DNA from: Bacteroidaceae bacterium
GTDB lineage: Bacteria; Bacteroidota; Bacteroidia; Bacteroidales; Bacteroidaceae
Direction of reading: 5' to 3'
NCBI GenBank assembly: GCA_024401095.1
Contig: JAKSLR010000017.1
Span: 1 to 62,745, forward strand
Length of the DNA stretch: 62,745 nucleotides
The translations under genes and the position numbers were made by a program. A model generated the notes under the pieces. The model saw only the letters and a list, made by a program, of their open reading frames with translations. It was not told where the DNA came from and did no database searches. The number at the start of each line of letters is the position of its first letter. Position 1 is the first letter of the stretch. Shown piece after piece: positions 39,459-48,900 of the stretch.

Positions 39459-40802
39459 ATGGAATTTAAGCCACAAGAAGGAATTACCAATGCCCGTCAG
39501 CTAGGGTACGGTAAGTTTACCATTTTGGGTATTCAGCATCTGTTTGCCATGTTCGGTGCCACCATCCTGGTGCCTGCTCTGACAGGTCTTTCAGTTTCTA
39601 CTACCCTCTTGTTTGCAGGTCTGGGCACCTTAGCCTTCCACTTCATCTCCAAGAACCAGGTACCGGCATTCTTGGGTTCCAGCTTCGCGTTCATTGGCGG
39701 ATATATGTCGGTCAAGCAGATTGGAATGGACCAGGGCCTGTCGGAGACCCTCTCCCTGAGCTATGCCTGCGTGGGCGTACTCTGTGCCGGACTCTGCTAT
39801 TTCATCATGGCAGCCCTCATTAAGGGTTTCGGCACGCACAAGATCCTGCGTTTCTTCCCTCCTGTAGTAACCGGCCCTATGGTCATTGCCATTGGTCTTA
39901 CCTTGTCCGGCTCTGCCATTACCAACTGTTCCAGCAACTGGCTGCTTGCCATTGTAGCTATAGCCATGGTCATCTGCACCAGCGTGTGGGGAAAAGGCAT
40001 CATCAAGATCATACCTATATTATTAGGTGTGGTTACTTCCTATGCCTTGGCTGCCGTGCTGGGCGAAGTAGATTTCAGCAGTGTATCCGATGCGGCGTGG
40101 ATAGGTCTTCCTGTGAGCAGAGAGAGCAGCATACTGGCTGTCATGGATCATTTCGACAGCACCTTCCTCCTCACCAGTATCATCGCTATCGTGCCTATAG
40201 CCTTTGCTACCATCATGGAGCATATTGGCGATATGTGTGCCATCTCCTCTACCGTAGGAAAGGACTTCCTGCATCAGCCAGGCTTGCACCGCACCTTGAT
40301 AGGCGACGGCTTTGCCACTGCCCTAGCCAGCGCTTTCGGTGCACCAGCCAATACCACTTACGGTGAGAATACAGGTGTGCTGAACCTGACACGCGTATTT
40401 GACCCTGCTGTCATCCGTCTGGCTGCCGTTTTCAGCATCCTGCTCAGTTTCTGCCCTAAATTTGCCTGCATCATCGGTCTCATGCCAGCAGCAACCATTG
40501 GTGGCGTCAGCCTCATTCTCTACGGCATGATTTCTTCTGTGGGTGTGAGAAACCTGGTAGAATCTCACGTAGATCTTTCCAGCTCCCGTAACGTGTTCGT
40601 GGCAGCACTTATCCTGGTGTTGGCTATCGGTATCAAGTATGGAGCCAATGATAGTGTGGCTATCGGCAGTATCCACCTTTCCGGACTGGCAGTTTCTGCA
40701 CTTGTGGGTGTTACCCTGAATGCCATTCTCCCAGAGCAGCTGGGCATGAAGGTGAAGAGTTTCAACGGCAAGGAAAAGAAGCCTCTCAGCGAAGAATTGT
40801 AA
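39459..40802 (+). CDS. uraA: NCS2 uracil permease (UraA-like)
   Basis: The 447-residue protein closely follows UraA: LGIQHLFAMFGATILVPALTGL-type N-terminus, FHFISKNQVPAFLGSSFAFI, and the substrate motif ATIMEHIGD with the later TTYGENTGVLNLTR. It imports uracil with protons. It is immediately followed by upp, which traps uracil as UMP. Confidence 0.93.
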   Translation: MEFKPQEGITNARQLGYGKFTILGIQHLFAMFGATILVPALTGLSVSTTLLFAGLGTLAFHFISKNQVPAFLGSSFAFIGGYMSVKQIGMDQGLSETLSLSYACVGVLCAGLCYFIMAALIKGFGTHKILRFFPPVVTGPMVIAIGLTLSGSAITNCSSNWLLAIVAIAMVICTSVWGKGIIKIIPILLGVVTSYALAAVLGEVDFSSVSDAAWIGLPVSRESSILAVMDHFDSTFLLTSIIAIVPIAFATIMEHIGDMCAISSTVGKDFLHQPGLHRTLIGDGFATALASAFGAPANTTYGENTGVLNLTRVFDPAVIRLAAVFSILLSFCPKFACIIGLMPAATIGGVSLILYGMISSVGVRNLVESHVDLSSSRNVFVAALILVLAIGIKYGANDSVAIGSIHLSGLAVSALVGVTLNAILPEQLGMKVKSFNGKEKKPLSEEL

Positions 40803-40820
40803 ATCTAAAACTAAAAACCT

Positions 40821-41480
40821 ATGAAAGTCATTAATCTAAGTGATAATAACACGGTTCTGAACAAGTTCATGTCAGAACTTCGTAACGTGGATGTACAAGG
40901 AGACCGCATGCGTTTCCGCCAGAATATAGTACGCATTGGTCATGTAGAAGCCTATGAAATCAGTAAGTTCCTGAACTACAGTGGCAAGACTGTGCAGACA
41001 CCGCTGGAGACCTGCCAGGTAAACACTTACGATGATCCATTGGTCATCGGTACCGTTTTCCGTGCGGGACTGCCTCTCCACCAGAGCTTCCTGGATATTT
41101 TCGATGAAGCCGGCAATGCATTTGTCTCTGCTTACCGTTACTATAAGGACCGTGAAATGAATCAGGTAGGCATCAAGGTAGAATACTGCGCCTCACCTTC
41201 GCTCGATGGAAAGACCCTCATCCTGGTAGACCCTATGCTGGCTACCGGTGGCAGTCTGGAGCTGGCTTACGAGGCACTGCTTACCAAAGGCAAGCCTAAG
41301 CGTCTGATCATGGCATGTGTCATTGCTGCTCAGTCTGGCGTGGACTACCTCCAGAAAGTCTTCCCTAGTGACGATGTGATCCTGGTGTGCGGAGCCATTG
41401 ATCCTATCCTGAACCACAAGAAATATATAGTTCCGGGTCTGGGCGATGCCGGTGATTTAATGTATGGTGATAAACTCTAA
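40821..41480 (+). CDS. upp: Uracil phosphoribosyltransferase
   Basis: The 219-residue phosphoribosyltransferase has RAGLPLHQSF, the PRPP loop LVDPMLATGGS and the C-terminal PGLGDAGDLMYG, all typical of Upp. It makes UMP from uracil and PRPP. It follows the UraA-like permease by 18 bp in the salvage operon. Confidence 0.96.
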   Translation: MKVINLSDNNTVLNKFMSELRNVDVQGDRMRFRQNIVRIGHVEAYEISKFLNYSGKTVQTPLETCQVNTYDDPLVIGTVFRAGLPLHQSFLDIFDEAGNAFVSAYRYYKDREMNQVGIKVEYCASPSLDGKTLILVDPMLATGGSLELAYEALLTKGKPKRLIMACVIAAQSGVDYLQKVFPSDDVILVCGAIDPILNHKKYIVPGLGDAGDLMYGDKL

Positions 41481-41493
41481 AAAAAATAAAGAC

Positions 41494-42222
41494 ATGAAAA
41501 AACTATTCTTACTTTCTTGCCTTCTGATGATGGCGCTGGCGTCAGGCGCTCAGAATGTACAGTTCCACTATGATTTGGGCCGTAGCCTCTATTCCAATGA
41601 AGAAGCTACCCGTCAGAAAGCTACCGTAACCTTTGAACAGTTCAAGGCCGATGCTACTGGTTCCTGGTTCTGGTTCATTGACTTAGACATGTATCAAGAT
41701 GGCATGAAGGGAGCCTATACAGAGATTTCCCGTGAATTTACCTTTGCACCTACATCAGCAAATACATCACTGGCAGCTCATATAGAGTACAATGGCGGTA
41801 TGACCACCTTTAAACAGGGTGGCGGAACCCGTTTCCAGAATGCAGCCCTTGCCGGTGTGGCACTGAACGGTCATAATGCCGATTTCTCTACTACCTGGTC
41901 TGTACAGGCACTCTACAAGCGCTTTTTCAAACAAGGAGGTTCCAAGGCATATAACAGTTTCCAGCTTACTGGTGTATGGGGTGTGAACTTTGCCGGCGGT
42001 AAGGGAACATTCTCAGGTTTCCTGGATTTCTGGCGTGAAGAGACATTCTCTGGTCACGGAAAGATGGTCCTGCTCTCTGAGCCACAGATCTGGTACAACG
42101 TAGACAAGCATTTCTCTTTCGGTTCTGAGGTTGAAATCAGCAACAACTTCATCTTCCCAGAATGCTTTACAGAAAAATCATTCTACGTGAACCCAACCAT
42201 TGCCGTAAAGTATAATTTCTAA
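41494..42222 (+). CDS. Outer-membrane barrel (DUF5020-like), probably Tsx-like channel
   Basis: The 242-residue protein (from MKKLFLL at 41494) has a signal peptide (about 1-20, ending SGAQ) and alternating amphipathic strands ending in aromatic residues (WFWFIDLDMY, SGFLDFWREE, WYNVDKHFSFGSEVEISNNF), with a terminal ...YNF. This looks like a 12-stranded Tsx-type barrel and like what is called DUF5020. It lies 13 bp after upp in a nucleobase salvage operon, so an outer-membrane nucleoside or base channel is a reasonable inference. A strong terminator follows. Confidence 0.8.
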   Translation: MKKLFLLSCLLMMALASGAQNVQFHYDLGRSLYSNEEATRQKATVTFEQFKADATGSWFWFIDLDMYQDGMKGAYTEISREFTFAPTSANTSLAAHIEYNGGMTTFKQGGGTRFQNAALAGVALNGHNADFSTTWSVQALYKRFFKQGGSKAYNSFQLTGVWGVNFAGGKGTFSGFLDFWREETFSGHGKMVLLSEPQIWYNVDKHFSFGSEVEISNNFIFPECFTEKSFYVNPTIAVKYNF

Positions 42223-42243
42223 ATACTTTATCACGTCATAAAG

Positions 42244-42282
42244 AAAGGAGAAGCCCGGTGAAGGTTTCTCCTTTTCTTTTTT
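42244..42282 (+). terminator. Terminator of the nucleobase salvage operon
   Basis: Stem AAAGGAGAA (42244-42252) / TTCTCCTTT (42266-42274), followed by a T-rich tail, 21 bp past the stop. Confidence 0.88.
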
Positions 42283-42318
42283 ATAGTATTTGCTCTATCG
42301 TGCAGAGAAAATAAGATT

Positions 42319-43656
42319 TTAAGGAATTCTCAGTTCAATGCAAGGATACTCTGGTGAGACATAGCGGTTCTCAAATGGATAGAGGTAGCCCACCTTCTTG
42401 TTTACATCGTAGATGACAGAGTGTGAAGTCTCCCAGTAGTCGTTCTTGTCTACGTGAGGATCTGTCATTACTTTCACAGAGAAATTATCCTCATAATACT
42501 TCCAATAGTTTGGCATGAATGCTTTATAGAAACCCTGGATAGCCTCTTTGTGGTTAGCTGCTCTTACTACTTCTGTACTTTCTGCACCCTCTGGCTTGAA
42601 CCACCAGCCTTCTGCATCCTTACCGTAAACAGTAGAAATGGCGTTCTCTGTGTACCATGCTGTCTTCTTAGCCATGAAGTTGTCAAAATACCATACGGAC
42701 TTGGCAATCACCAGGTTAGCCTCTACGCTCTGCTTGGCACCTGCATACTGGTCTCTGATGGTAGCCCAACGCTCTACGCCCATGCCGTAAGGATACGCAT
42801 CGAACATCGCCTCATTGCCAAAGCCAAACTCCTCGATGGCAAAGTCGTACATATTAGTCATGATGGCAGGGTTGCCCTTCTCGCTGTAGAAACCATCGTT
42901 CTGTTTGGTGAAACGGGTAACTTTCATCTCTTTCTGCCAGAACTCCACTACGGCAGTCTCCTTAGGGTCAGAAATCATATAGTGTGTCTCATCGCCGGCA
43001 ATGCCTACAATGCTCTGACGGATTTTCTTGGTGCTCAGCAAGTCAAGCGCCTCCTGAACGGAACCTGCATTATCCAGGACATAGCGTACCACACACTGGC
43101 TGGACAAATCGCCCTCATTCTTTTCATTACTGTAGTAGGTGTTCTTAGGATCGTTAGGTACGATGTTGATATTGATGGCTACGCCGGCATCGTTGATGCC
43201 ATCCACTACCACGCAAGGCAGGAATCTCTTCTGGTCATCAGTCAGATTGCCATTCTTGATGAAATCCCATGTCACAGTCTTAGAGCCGTTTAGAGTGGCT
43301 ACGCTGGCATGATGAGCATCTCCACCCTTAGGCATGCGGATGATCAGACAGCCATAGTTGGCTTGTGTCCAGTCCAGGTTACGGCCGTGGAAGTTGCCGT
43401 TACGCCAGCTGCTGCAACCACCCTTGATAGCCTCTTCAGCTTTCTTGTAATAGTCAAGATAGTATCGGTTACCATCCGTAAAGTTGTAATCCTTAGGATC
43501 CCAGTTTACGATAGCGGTGTGAGGCTGTGTATACTGGAACTGGTAATTTTTAGTAGGCTGTGGCTGGATATTAGGCTCATCGTCATCGCTGCAGCTTACA
43601 AAACCTAAACACAATGCACTCAGTGCAATAGCACTTACTTTAATTACATTTTTCAT
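42319..43656 (-). CDS. Choloylglycine-hydrolase-like C-N hydrolase lipoprotein (Ntn family)
   Basis: The 445-residue protein has a lipobox (GFVSC, Cys22) and an Ntn-type linear amide C-N hydrolase domain (PF02275-like). The motif GGCSSWRNGNFHGRNLDW places the likely nucleophile at Cys81, so autoprocessing would have to remove or cut before it. Family members cleave amide bonds of bile-salt conjugates, penicillins, N-acyl amino acids or ceramides. It is transcribed divergently from the STAS-MATE-NRPS operon and shares its control region, so its amide substrate may be the NRPS product; that link is inferred only from position. Confidence 0.82.
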   Translation of the reverse strand: MKNVIKVSAIALSALCLGFVSCSDDDEPNIQPQPTKNYQFQYTQPHTAIVNWDPKDYNFTDGNRYYLDYYKKAEEAIKGGCSSWRNGNFHGRNLDWTQANYGCLIIRMPKGGDAHHASVATLNGSKTVTWDFIKNGNLTDDQKRFLPCVVVDGINDAGVAININIVPNDPKNTYYSNEKNEGDLSSQCVVRYVLDNAGSVQEALDLLSTKKIRQSIVGIAGDETHYMISDPKETAVVEFWQKEMKVTRFTKQNDGFYSEKGNPAIMTNMYDFAIEEFGFGNEAMFDAYPYGMGVERWATIRDQYAGAKQSVEANLVIAKSVWYFDNFMAKKTAWYTENAISTVYGKDAEGWWFKPEGAESTEVVRAANHKEAIQGFYKAFMPNYWKYYEDNFSVKVMTDPHVDKNDYWETSHSVIYDVNKKVGYLYPFENRYVSPEYPCIELRIP

Positions 43657-43690
43657 ATCGTTATTTTTTTAGTTATTTGTTCTTTCATGT

Positions 43691-43820
43691 TTTTCTGTTG
43701 CAAATGTAGAGGATGATAATGTTCAATCCATTGTAATTTCGCAGTGAATAATTACAAGTTCTTGCAAAAATGACCAAATCCATTGTAATTTTGTTCAAAT
43801 TGAACATTTTTACAATAAAT
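43691..43820. promoter_or_regulatory. Regulatory block, copy 1 (C-N hydrolase / STAS-NRPS divergent region)
   Basis: A 130-bp block is repeated without gaps at 62358-62487 (about 83% identical; 43745-43775 identical in all 31 positions). It contains the perfect palindrome GTTCAA-A-TTGAAC (43793-43805), CAAG-TT-CTTG (43755-43764), ATTGTAA at 43730-43736 and 43782-43788, and TTACAA(T) at 43752-43757 and 43810-43816. A minus-strand -7 box TACATTTG (43701-43708) with no -33 match sits at its left edge in both copies. This pattern suggests an activator site cluster. Confidence 0.85.
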
Positions 43821-43875
43821 TGTGAAATAAATCGTCCTTTTTACAATAAATTCAGACACACATAATGTAAATTTG
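43807..43875 (+). promoter_or_regulatory. STAS-NRPS promoter with paired 15-bp direct repeats
   Basis: The sequence TTTTTACAATAAATT occurs at 43807-43821 and again at 43838-43852, 31 bp apart (three helical turns). The second copy ends 15 bp before the -7 box TAAATTTG (43868-43875), where a -33 TTTG would be expected but is absent. The predicted start of transcription is about 20 bp before the STAS ATG at 43902. Confidence 0.7.
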
Positions 43876-43901
43876 CAACAAACAAAATAATATAAAGTAC
43901 T

Positions 43902-44204
43902 ATGAATATTGAAATCAACAAGACCGAAGAGAGAGTAAATGTAGTAATGAATGGTGAACTCGACACATTGGCTGCCGAGATGGCTGAACCTCAGGTTAAG
44001 GAAATAGAGGCAGCAGCAACCCTACCTATAACCATAGATTGTACAGCACTTGATTATATTTCCAGTTCTGGATTACGTCTGTTGCTCCGTATCCGTAAAG
44101 CAGCAAACCAATATGGCAATAAAGTAACACTCATAGGTGTAAATGCCAATATCATGGAGGTGCTGAGCATTACTCATTTCAATAAAATGTTTGAAATCTT
44201 ATAA
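43902..44204 (+). CDS. Anti-anti-sigma factor-like STAS protein (SpoIIAA/RsbV type)
   Basis: The 100-residue single-domain STAS protein has the GELDTLAA N-terminal strand and the switch motif DYISSSGLRLLL. By alignment with SpoIIAA (phosphorylated at Ser58), Ser55 is the expected phosphorylation site. Such proteins bind and free a partner from its kinase when unphosphorylated. It is the first gene of the operon and ends 7 bp before the MATE-kinase start. The cognate kinase domain is fused to that transporter, and a PP2C phosphatase lies in the convergent operon. Confidence 0.9.
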   Translation: MNIEINKTEERVNVVMNGELDTLAAEMAEPQVKEIEAAATLPITIDCTALDYISSSGLRLLLRIRKAANQYGNKVTLIGVNANIMEVLSITHFNKMFEIL

Positions 44205-44211
44205 AAATACA

Positions 44212-45894
44212 ATGCAGAAAAGATCATCATACCTGATAAGTAAAGCCTTCAATAATTACTTGGGGGCATCTGTATTGACAGTCGCTGCCACACAGGTTGC
44301 CAATATGGCTGATGCATCCATTGTAGGCAACTTGATAGGTCCGGAAGGATTGGCTGCCGTGAACTTAAGTAAACCGGTAATACAGGCTATCTATTCTCTC
44401 ACATGTCTTTATATGTCCAGTTCCACCATCTTGGCAGGAATGGCTATAGGAAAAGGTGACAAAGAAAAAGCAAATAAACTCTTTTCTTTTTCCCTGTTGG
44501 TTTCTTTAGTATTGGGAGCTTTAATCGTTGTGGGTGGACTGGGAGCTTTTGATGCATTGTCGGATTTGCTTTGCAAGTCGGACAATTTACGACAGTTAAC
44601 CAATGACTTCCTGTTTGTAACCCTACTATCTACAATTCCTATGATGCTGATGTATACTTTTCATCAGTTCGTGACTACCGATGGCTCTCCAAAGTTGATA
44701 TCACAAGCTGTTATTGTAGGAAATATTGTAAATATCGGTTTGGATATTATCCTTATCAAATATGCAAATATGGGAATCAAGGGTGCTGCCTGGGCTACAT
44801 TCTTCATGTATGTGGTTTGCGTGCTAATGGTATTGCCTCATTTCCGAAAGAAAGGTACTTTGCGCTTCAAGATTCCAACTCTTAAAGATCTGGAACTGGA
44901 AAAGATTCTATCTTTCGGATTGCCATTGTTTTTCTCCACAGCTCTGCTTTCCATACAGTATATGGGTAATAACTATGTTGCCAGTATATACCTGGGCGAC
45001 GGTGGTCTGATTGCCTTGGCCATTTGTATGCAGCTCTTCTCCTTCTCCATGATTATCCTGACGGGAACACTCCGTACCATACAACCCGTAGGTGCCATTC
45101 TCAAGGGACTTGAAGATCATAAAGGAATGAAGCTTCTCGTCCAGCGAGCTTATGCATTCATGGGTATTTGTTTGGTTGTCTATACACTGGCTATCGTTTT
45201 CTTCCCTGAACAGATATCTGCTTTATTGGGAGCTGCAAACGAGCAGACCATGCCAATCATTCGTATGGCCCTGCCTGCATTCTCCTTGCATATCATCATG
45301 CAAGCATTACTCTATAACCTCATGCCTGTTTACCAGTTCTATGGTCATAAGAATCTGGCCCTGTTTTTGTCTATAGGACAAACCCTATTACCTATGCTCT
45401 GCTTCTGGGGAATGAGGGGACATTGGATGGGTTTCTTTGTCGGCCAAATCATAACAGCAGCTGTTATTCTGGTATCTACTATTTTGATTAAGAGCAAGGA
45501 TAAGAAGCTGAGTGCCATATTCCTGATTCCAGAAACGGAGAGCAATGCTGTATTTGACAGTACAATCCCTACTAATCATCAGGCTCTTGGGGAAACCCGA
45601 AGCGGGTTACGTGATTTCTTGCAGTCGTTGGATCTCTCTCAGGAACAGGTGAACCATGCTGTTCTGTGTACCGAAGAACTGCTCAAGAATATCATTGATC
45701 ATGGTCATGCACAATATGTGGATGTTCGTGCTACTAAAGAAATCATTTCTTTGCACGATGATGGAAAACCATTCAATCCTATTGGCTATGTAGATGAAAA
45801 TGGATTAGGATTGAAGATTGTAAATACCCTATTATCGGGTAATATGCATTATGATTATCGCTTTAACCAGAATATGGTCACAATTGAGCTATAA
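44212..45894 (+). CDS. MATE transporter fused to an RsbW/SpoIIAB-like kinase domain
   Basis: The 560-residue protein has a MATE antiporter with about 12 helices (1-445) and a cytoplasmic C-terminal GHKL ATPase domain (about 455-560). The N-box is TEELLKNIIDHG (487-498), with Glu489 and Asn493 at the positions of the SpoIIAB catalytic Glu and Mg-binding Asn. The G1 motif is DDGKP (516-520) and the G2 motif NGLGLKIV. The layout is that of an anti-sigma serine kinase, not of a histidine kinase, and there is no His phosphoacceptor domain. The start at 44212 follows STAS by 7 bp; an earlier TTG is inside STAS. It probably exports the NRPS product and phosphorylates the STAS protein. Confidence 0.9.
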   Translation: MQKRSSYLISKAFNNYLGASVLTVAATQVANMADASIVGNLIGPEGLAAVNLSKPVIQAIYSLTCLYMSSSTILAGMAIGKGDKEKANKLFSFSLLVSLVLGALIVVGGLGAFDALSDLLCKSDNLRQLTNDFLFVTLLSTIPMMLMYTFHQFVTTDGSPKLISQAVIVGNIVNIGLDIILIKYANMGIKGAAWATFFMYVVCVLMVLPHFRKKGTLRFKIPTLKDLELEKILSFGLPLFFSTALLSIQYMGNNYVASIYLGDGGLIALAICMQLFSFSMIILTGTLRTIQPVGAILKGLEDHKGMKLLVQRAYAFMGICLVVYTLAIVFFPEQISALLGAANEQTMPIIRMALPAFSLHIIMQALLYNLMPVYQFYGHKNLALFLSIGQTLLPMLCFWGMRGHWMGFFVGQIITAAVILVSTILIKSKDKKLSAIFLIPETESNAVFDSTIPTNHQALGETRSGLRDFLQSLDLSQEQVNHAVLCTEELLKNIIDHGHAQYVDVRATKEIISLHDDGKPFNPIGYVDENGLGLKIVNTLLSGNMHYDYRFNQNMVTIEL

Positions 45895-45946
45895 ATTAAA
45901 AAATTACACTGCAGAATTAAACTTGAAATAAGTAAAGAACCATTCT

Positions 45947-48900
45947 ATGAAAATATATCCACTAACAAGAAATCAGATGGGAATTTTTCTTGCCGGACAA
46001 AACGCGCAAGGAAATGAGAACTATAATTGCACCATTATTGGTAAACTCGGTAATGACGTAGAAATTCCTAAACTCAAACTGGCACTTGGCAAGGTCTTTG
46101 ATAATCATGCAGCATTCAAAGCTCGAATTATAATGAACGACGAAGGTATGCCATGCTTCGTGTACAATGCTGACGAGACAGTAGTAATACAGGAAATGGA
46201 GATGCACAATGCCGAAGAATTGAAGAGGCGTGCCATGGACTTCCCTTTTGACCTTTCCGGCGGACCATTGTATCAGATCTGGATTGTACATACCGAGGAG
46301 GATAACGCCTATTGGTTAGCCTATATCATGCATCACTTGATATTCGATGGCGTTTCGAATACCATCTTTATGAATGACTTGAAGCAAGCCTATCATGACA
46401 ATGAGCTTATGCCAGAGACAAAGTCATTCCTAGACATTTGCCTTGATGAAGTGGAGATGCGCAAGAGTGATGTCTATAATACTGCCAAAACATATTATTT
46501 CAACACATTTGCTGATGCTACAGATGTCGTTACTTATCCTGCAGAAGATGTCACTACGCCTGTGGTGCCAGCTGATGAACAGTGGGAAGAGATAGAAGTA
46601 CCTCTTGCTGTTGACCGCAAAATCATCAAGACTCTCTGCCGCAAGTATAATGTAGCTACAGACATGCTTTTCTATACGGCTTTTGGTTATGTCATGTCAA
46701 AGCTGAGCAACGATGACAAGGCTGTATTTTCTACTATCTACACGGGTCGCTCTACCGAAGAGACACGCAATACCATGGCTATGATGGTACAGACGTATCC
46801 GCTTTTCATCGATTTCTCCGACAAGGCAAGTGTAAGTGAAACTCTAAGTAGATTAGAAAAACAGGCTAAGACAACTCGCCAGCATACTATCTATTCCTTT
46901 GGTGAAGTAACCTCTGAACTAGGTGTAAAACCAATGATGAGTATTGCCTATCATGGAACATTACATGATTTTGATTGGGTAATCAATGAGGAGCAAATCC
47001 AGCACTTTGTTCCGTTGAAGCATGCTCCAGGCTTTAACCTCTCATTCGCTATTGTTCAGGTTGGCAATGATTATCGCATTCGTGTGTTCCACAATAAGAA
47101 TTTGCACACAGTTGCAAACATCAGGAATATCTGTCTTTATATAGACCATGTGCTCCGTCAGATGGCAGAGGGTAAGGAGTTTGCTGATATGCAGCTGCTC
47201 AATGATGACCAAACTGCTGAAGTCATGGCATTGAGCAAGGGCAAGTCTATGGAGTATGACGCAACTAAAACCCCTCTTGAACTCATCATGGGGTTTGCCA
47301 AGAGTACCCCAGAAGCTATTGCAGTAGCAGATATAGACACTTCTCTCTCCTATGCTCAGCTCGATTCAATGACCAATTCACTTGCCCATGTGCTGGTTGC
47401 TAATGGTGTTCAGAAGAATCAGTTTGTGGGTCTGATGATGGACCGTTCTGTCCGTTTCCCAATTGCAGCTTTTGCCATCCATAAGGCAGGTGCTGCCTAT
47501 ATGCCGCTGGATGTAGATTATCCTAATGAGCGCCTGAGTTATATGATAGAGAACTCTGAGGCTACCGTACTTGTTACCACACATGCCGTGCTGGAAGCAA
47601 AGCAGGCTGAGGGCGGACTGAACACAGACGGCTTACATATTATTTATATTGAAGAGGTTGACCTCCATGCACAGAGTGATCCTATATGCCTTACTACTCC
47701 AGACTCTTTGGCATATATGATTTATACTTCAGGTTCAACGGGTAAGCCTAAGGGTGCCATGCTGCATCAGAAAGGACTGTTGAACTTTACTCTATCAATA
47801 GCAGATACAGAACAGTTGACTGCAAGCGACCGTATTGCCAGCCACCGTTCGTTCTCTTTCGATGCTCATATTGGTGACCTCTATCCAATACTTGCCAAGG
47901 GAGGTTCTCTTCATATCATGCCTTCCAAGATTCGCAAGGATCTGGATGCCATGTATCAGTTCATTGTTGACAACAAGATAACTGGCTTCGGTTGTACCAC
48001 ATCCTTGATGATGCTCATGCTCAATAACTACGATATGCCTGTACGCTTTGTTACTGCTGGTGGCGAGAAACTGTCTGGCGTAGAGAGCGACCACATTCGC
48101 ATCATCAATCTCTATGGACCTACCGAATGTACTAACGACTCTACACTCTATGTCATTGAACCTGGACAGAAAGTGAAGAATATTCCTATCGGTCGCCCAT
48201 TACACAACGTGACTTGTCTGGTGATGAGCAAGGACGGAAAGTTACTGCCTCAAGGTACCCCTGGCGAGCTTTGTATTGCCGGAGTACAGGTCGGAAAGGG
48301 TTATTGGCGTCTGCCAGAGAAGACTGCCGAGGCATTTGTTGACTCACCTCTGGTTGAGGGAGGTAAATTGTATCGTACTGGTGACCTTGTGCGCTGGAAT
48401 GCCGACAATCAACTCGAATACCTTGGACGTATCGATGGGCAGGTAAAGCTTCGCGGATTCCGCATTGAGATGGGTGAGATTGAATCAACTGCCCTTCAGG
48501 TAACAGGTATCAAACAGGTTGCCGCAGCTGTGAAAGAGGTAGGCAGAAACAGAAAACTTGTGCTCTACTATACACTTAACGATGGTGCTACAGTGTCTGA
48601 TCAGGATGTGTCAGCTCACATTGAGGCTTCAACTCTTGCAGACTATATGCACCCTGAGATTTATCAACATCTTGATCTCATGCCACAGCTTCCTAATGGT
48701 AAGATAGACCGTAAGCATTTGCCAGAACCTGTTGTTGAGGTGCAAGAGGAAGAATCTGTGACTTCTCGTGAATTGAACATCCTAGAACAGAAGCTCGTAC
48801 AATTGGTTGCTTCTTTGTTGGGTGTCGAAAACATCAACCTCAGCACCTCACTCCGCAAATATGGAATGAGTTCACTTGTTTCAATGAAGCTTGCAGCTCA

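Noticed and set aside
43902..45894. A general stress sigma-B-type operon
   Set aside because: There is no sigma factor gene in the window, and the kinase domain is fused to a transporter, so the classical output is missing.
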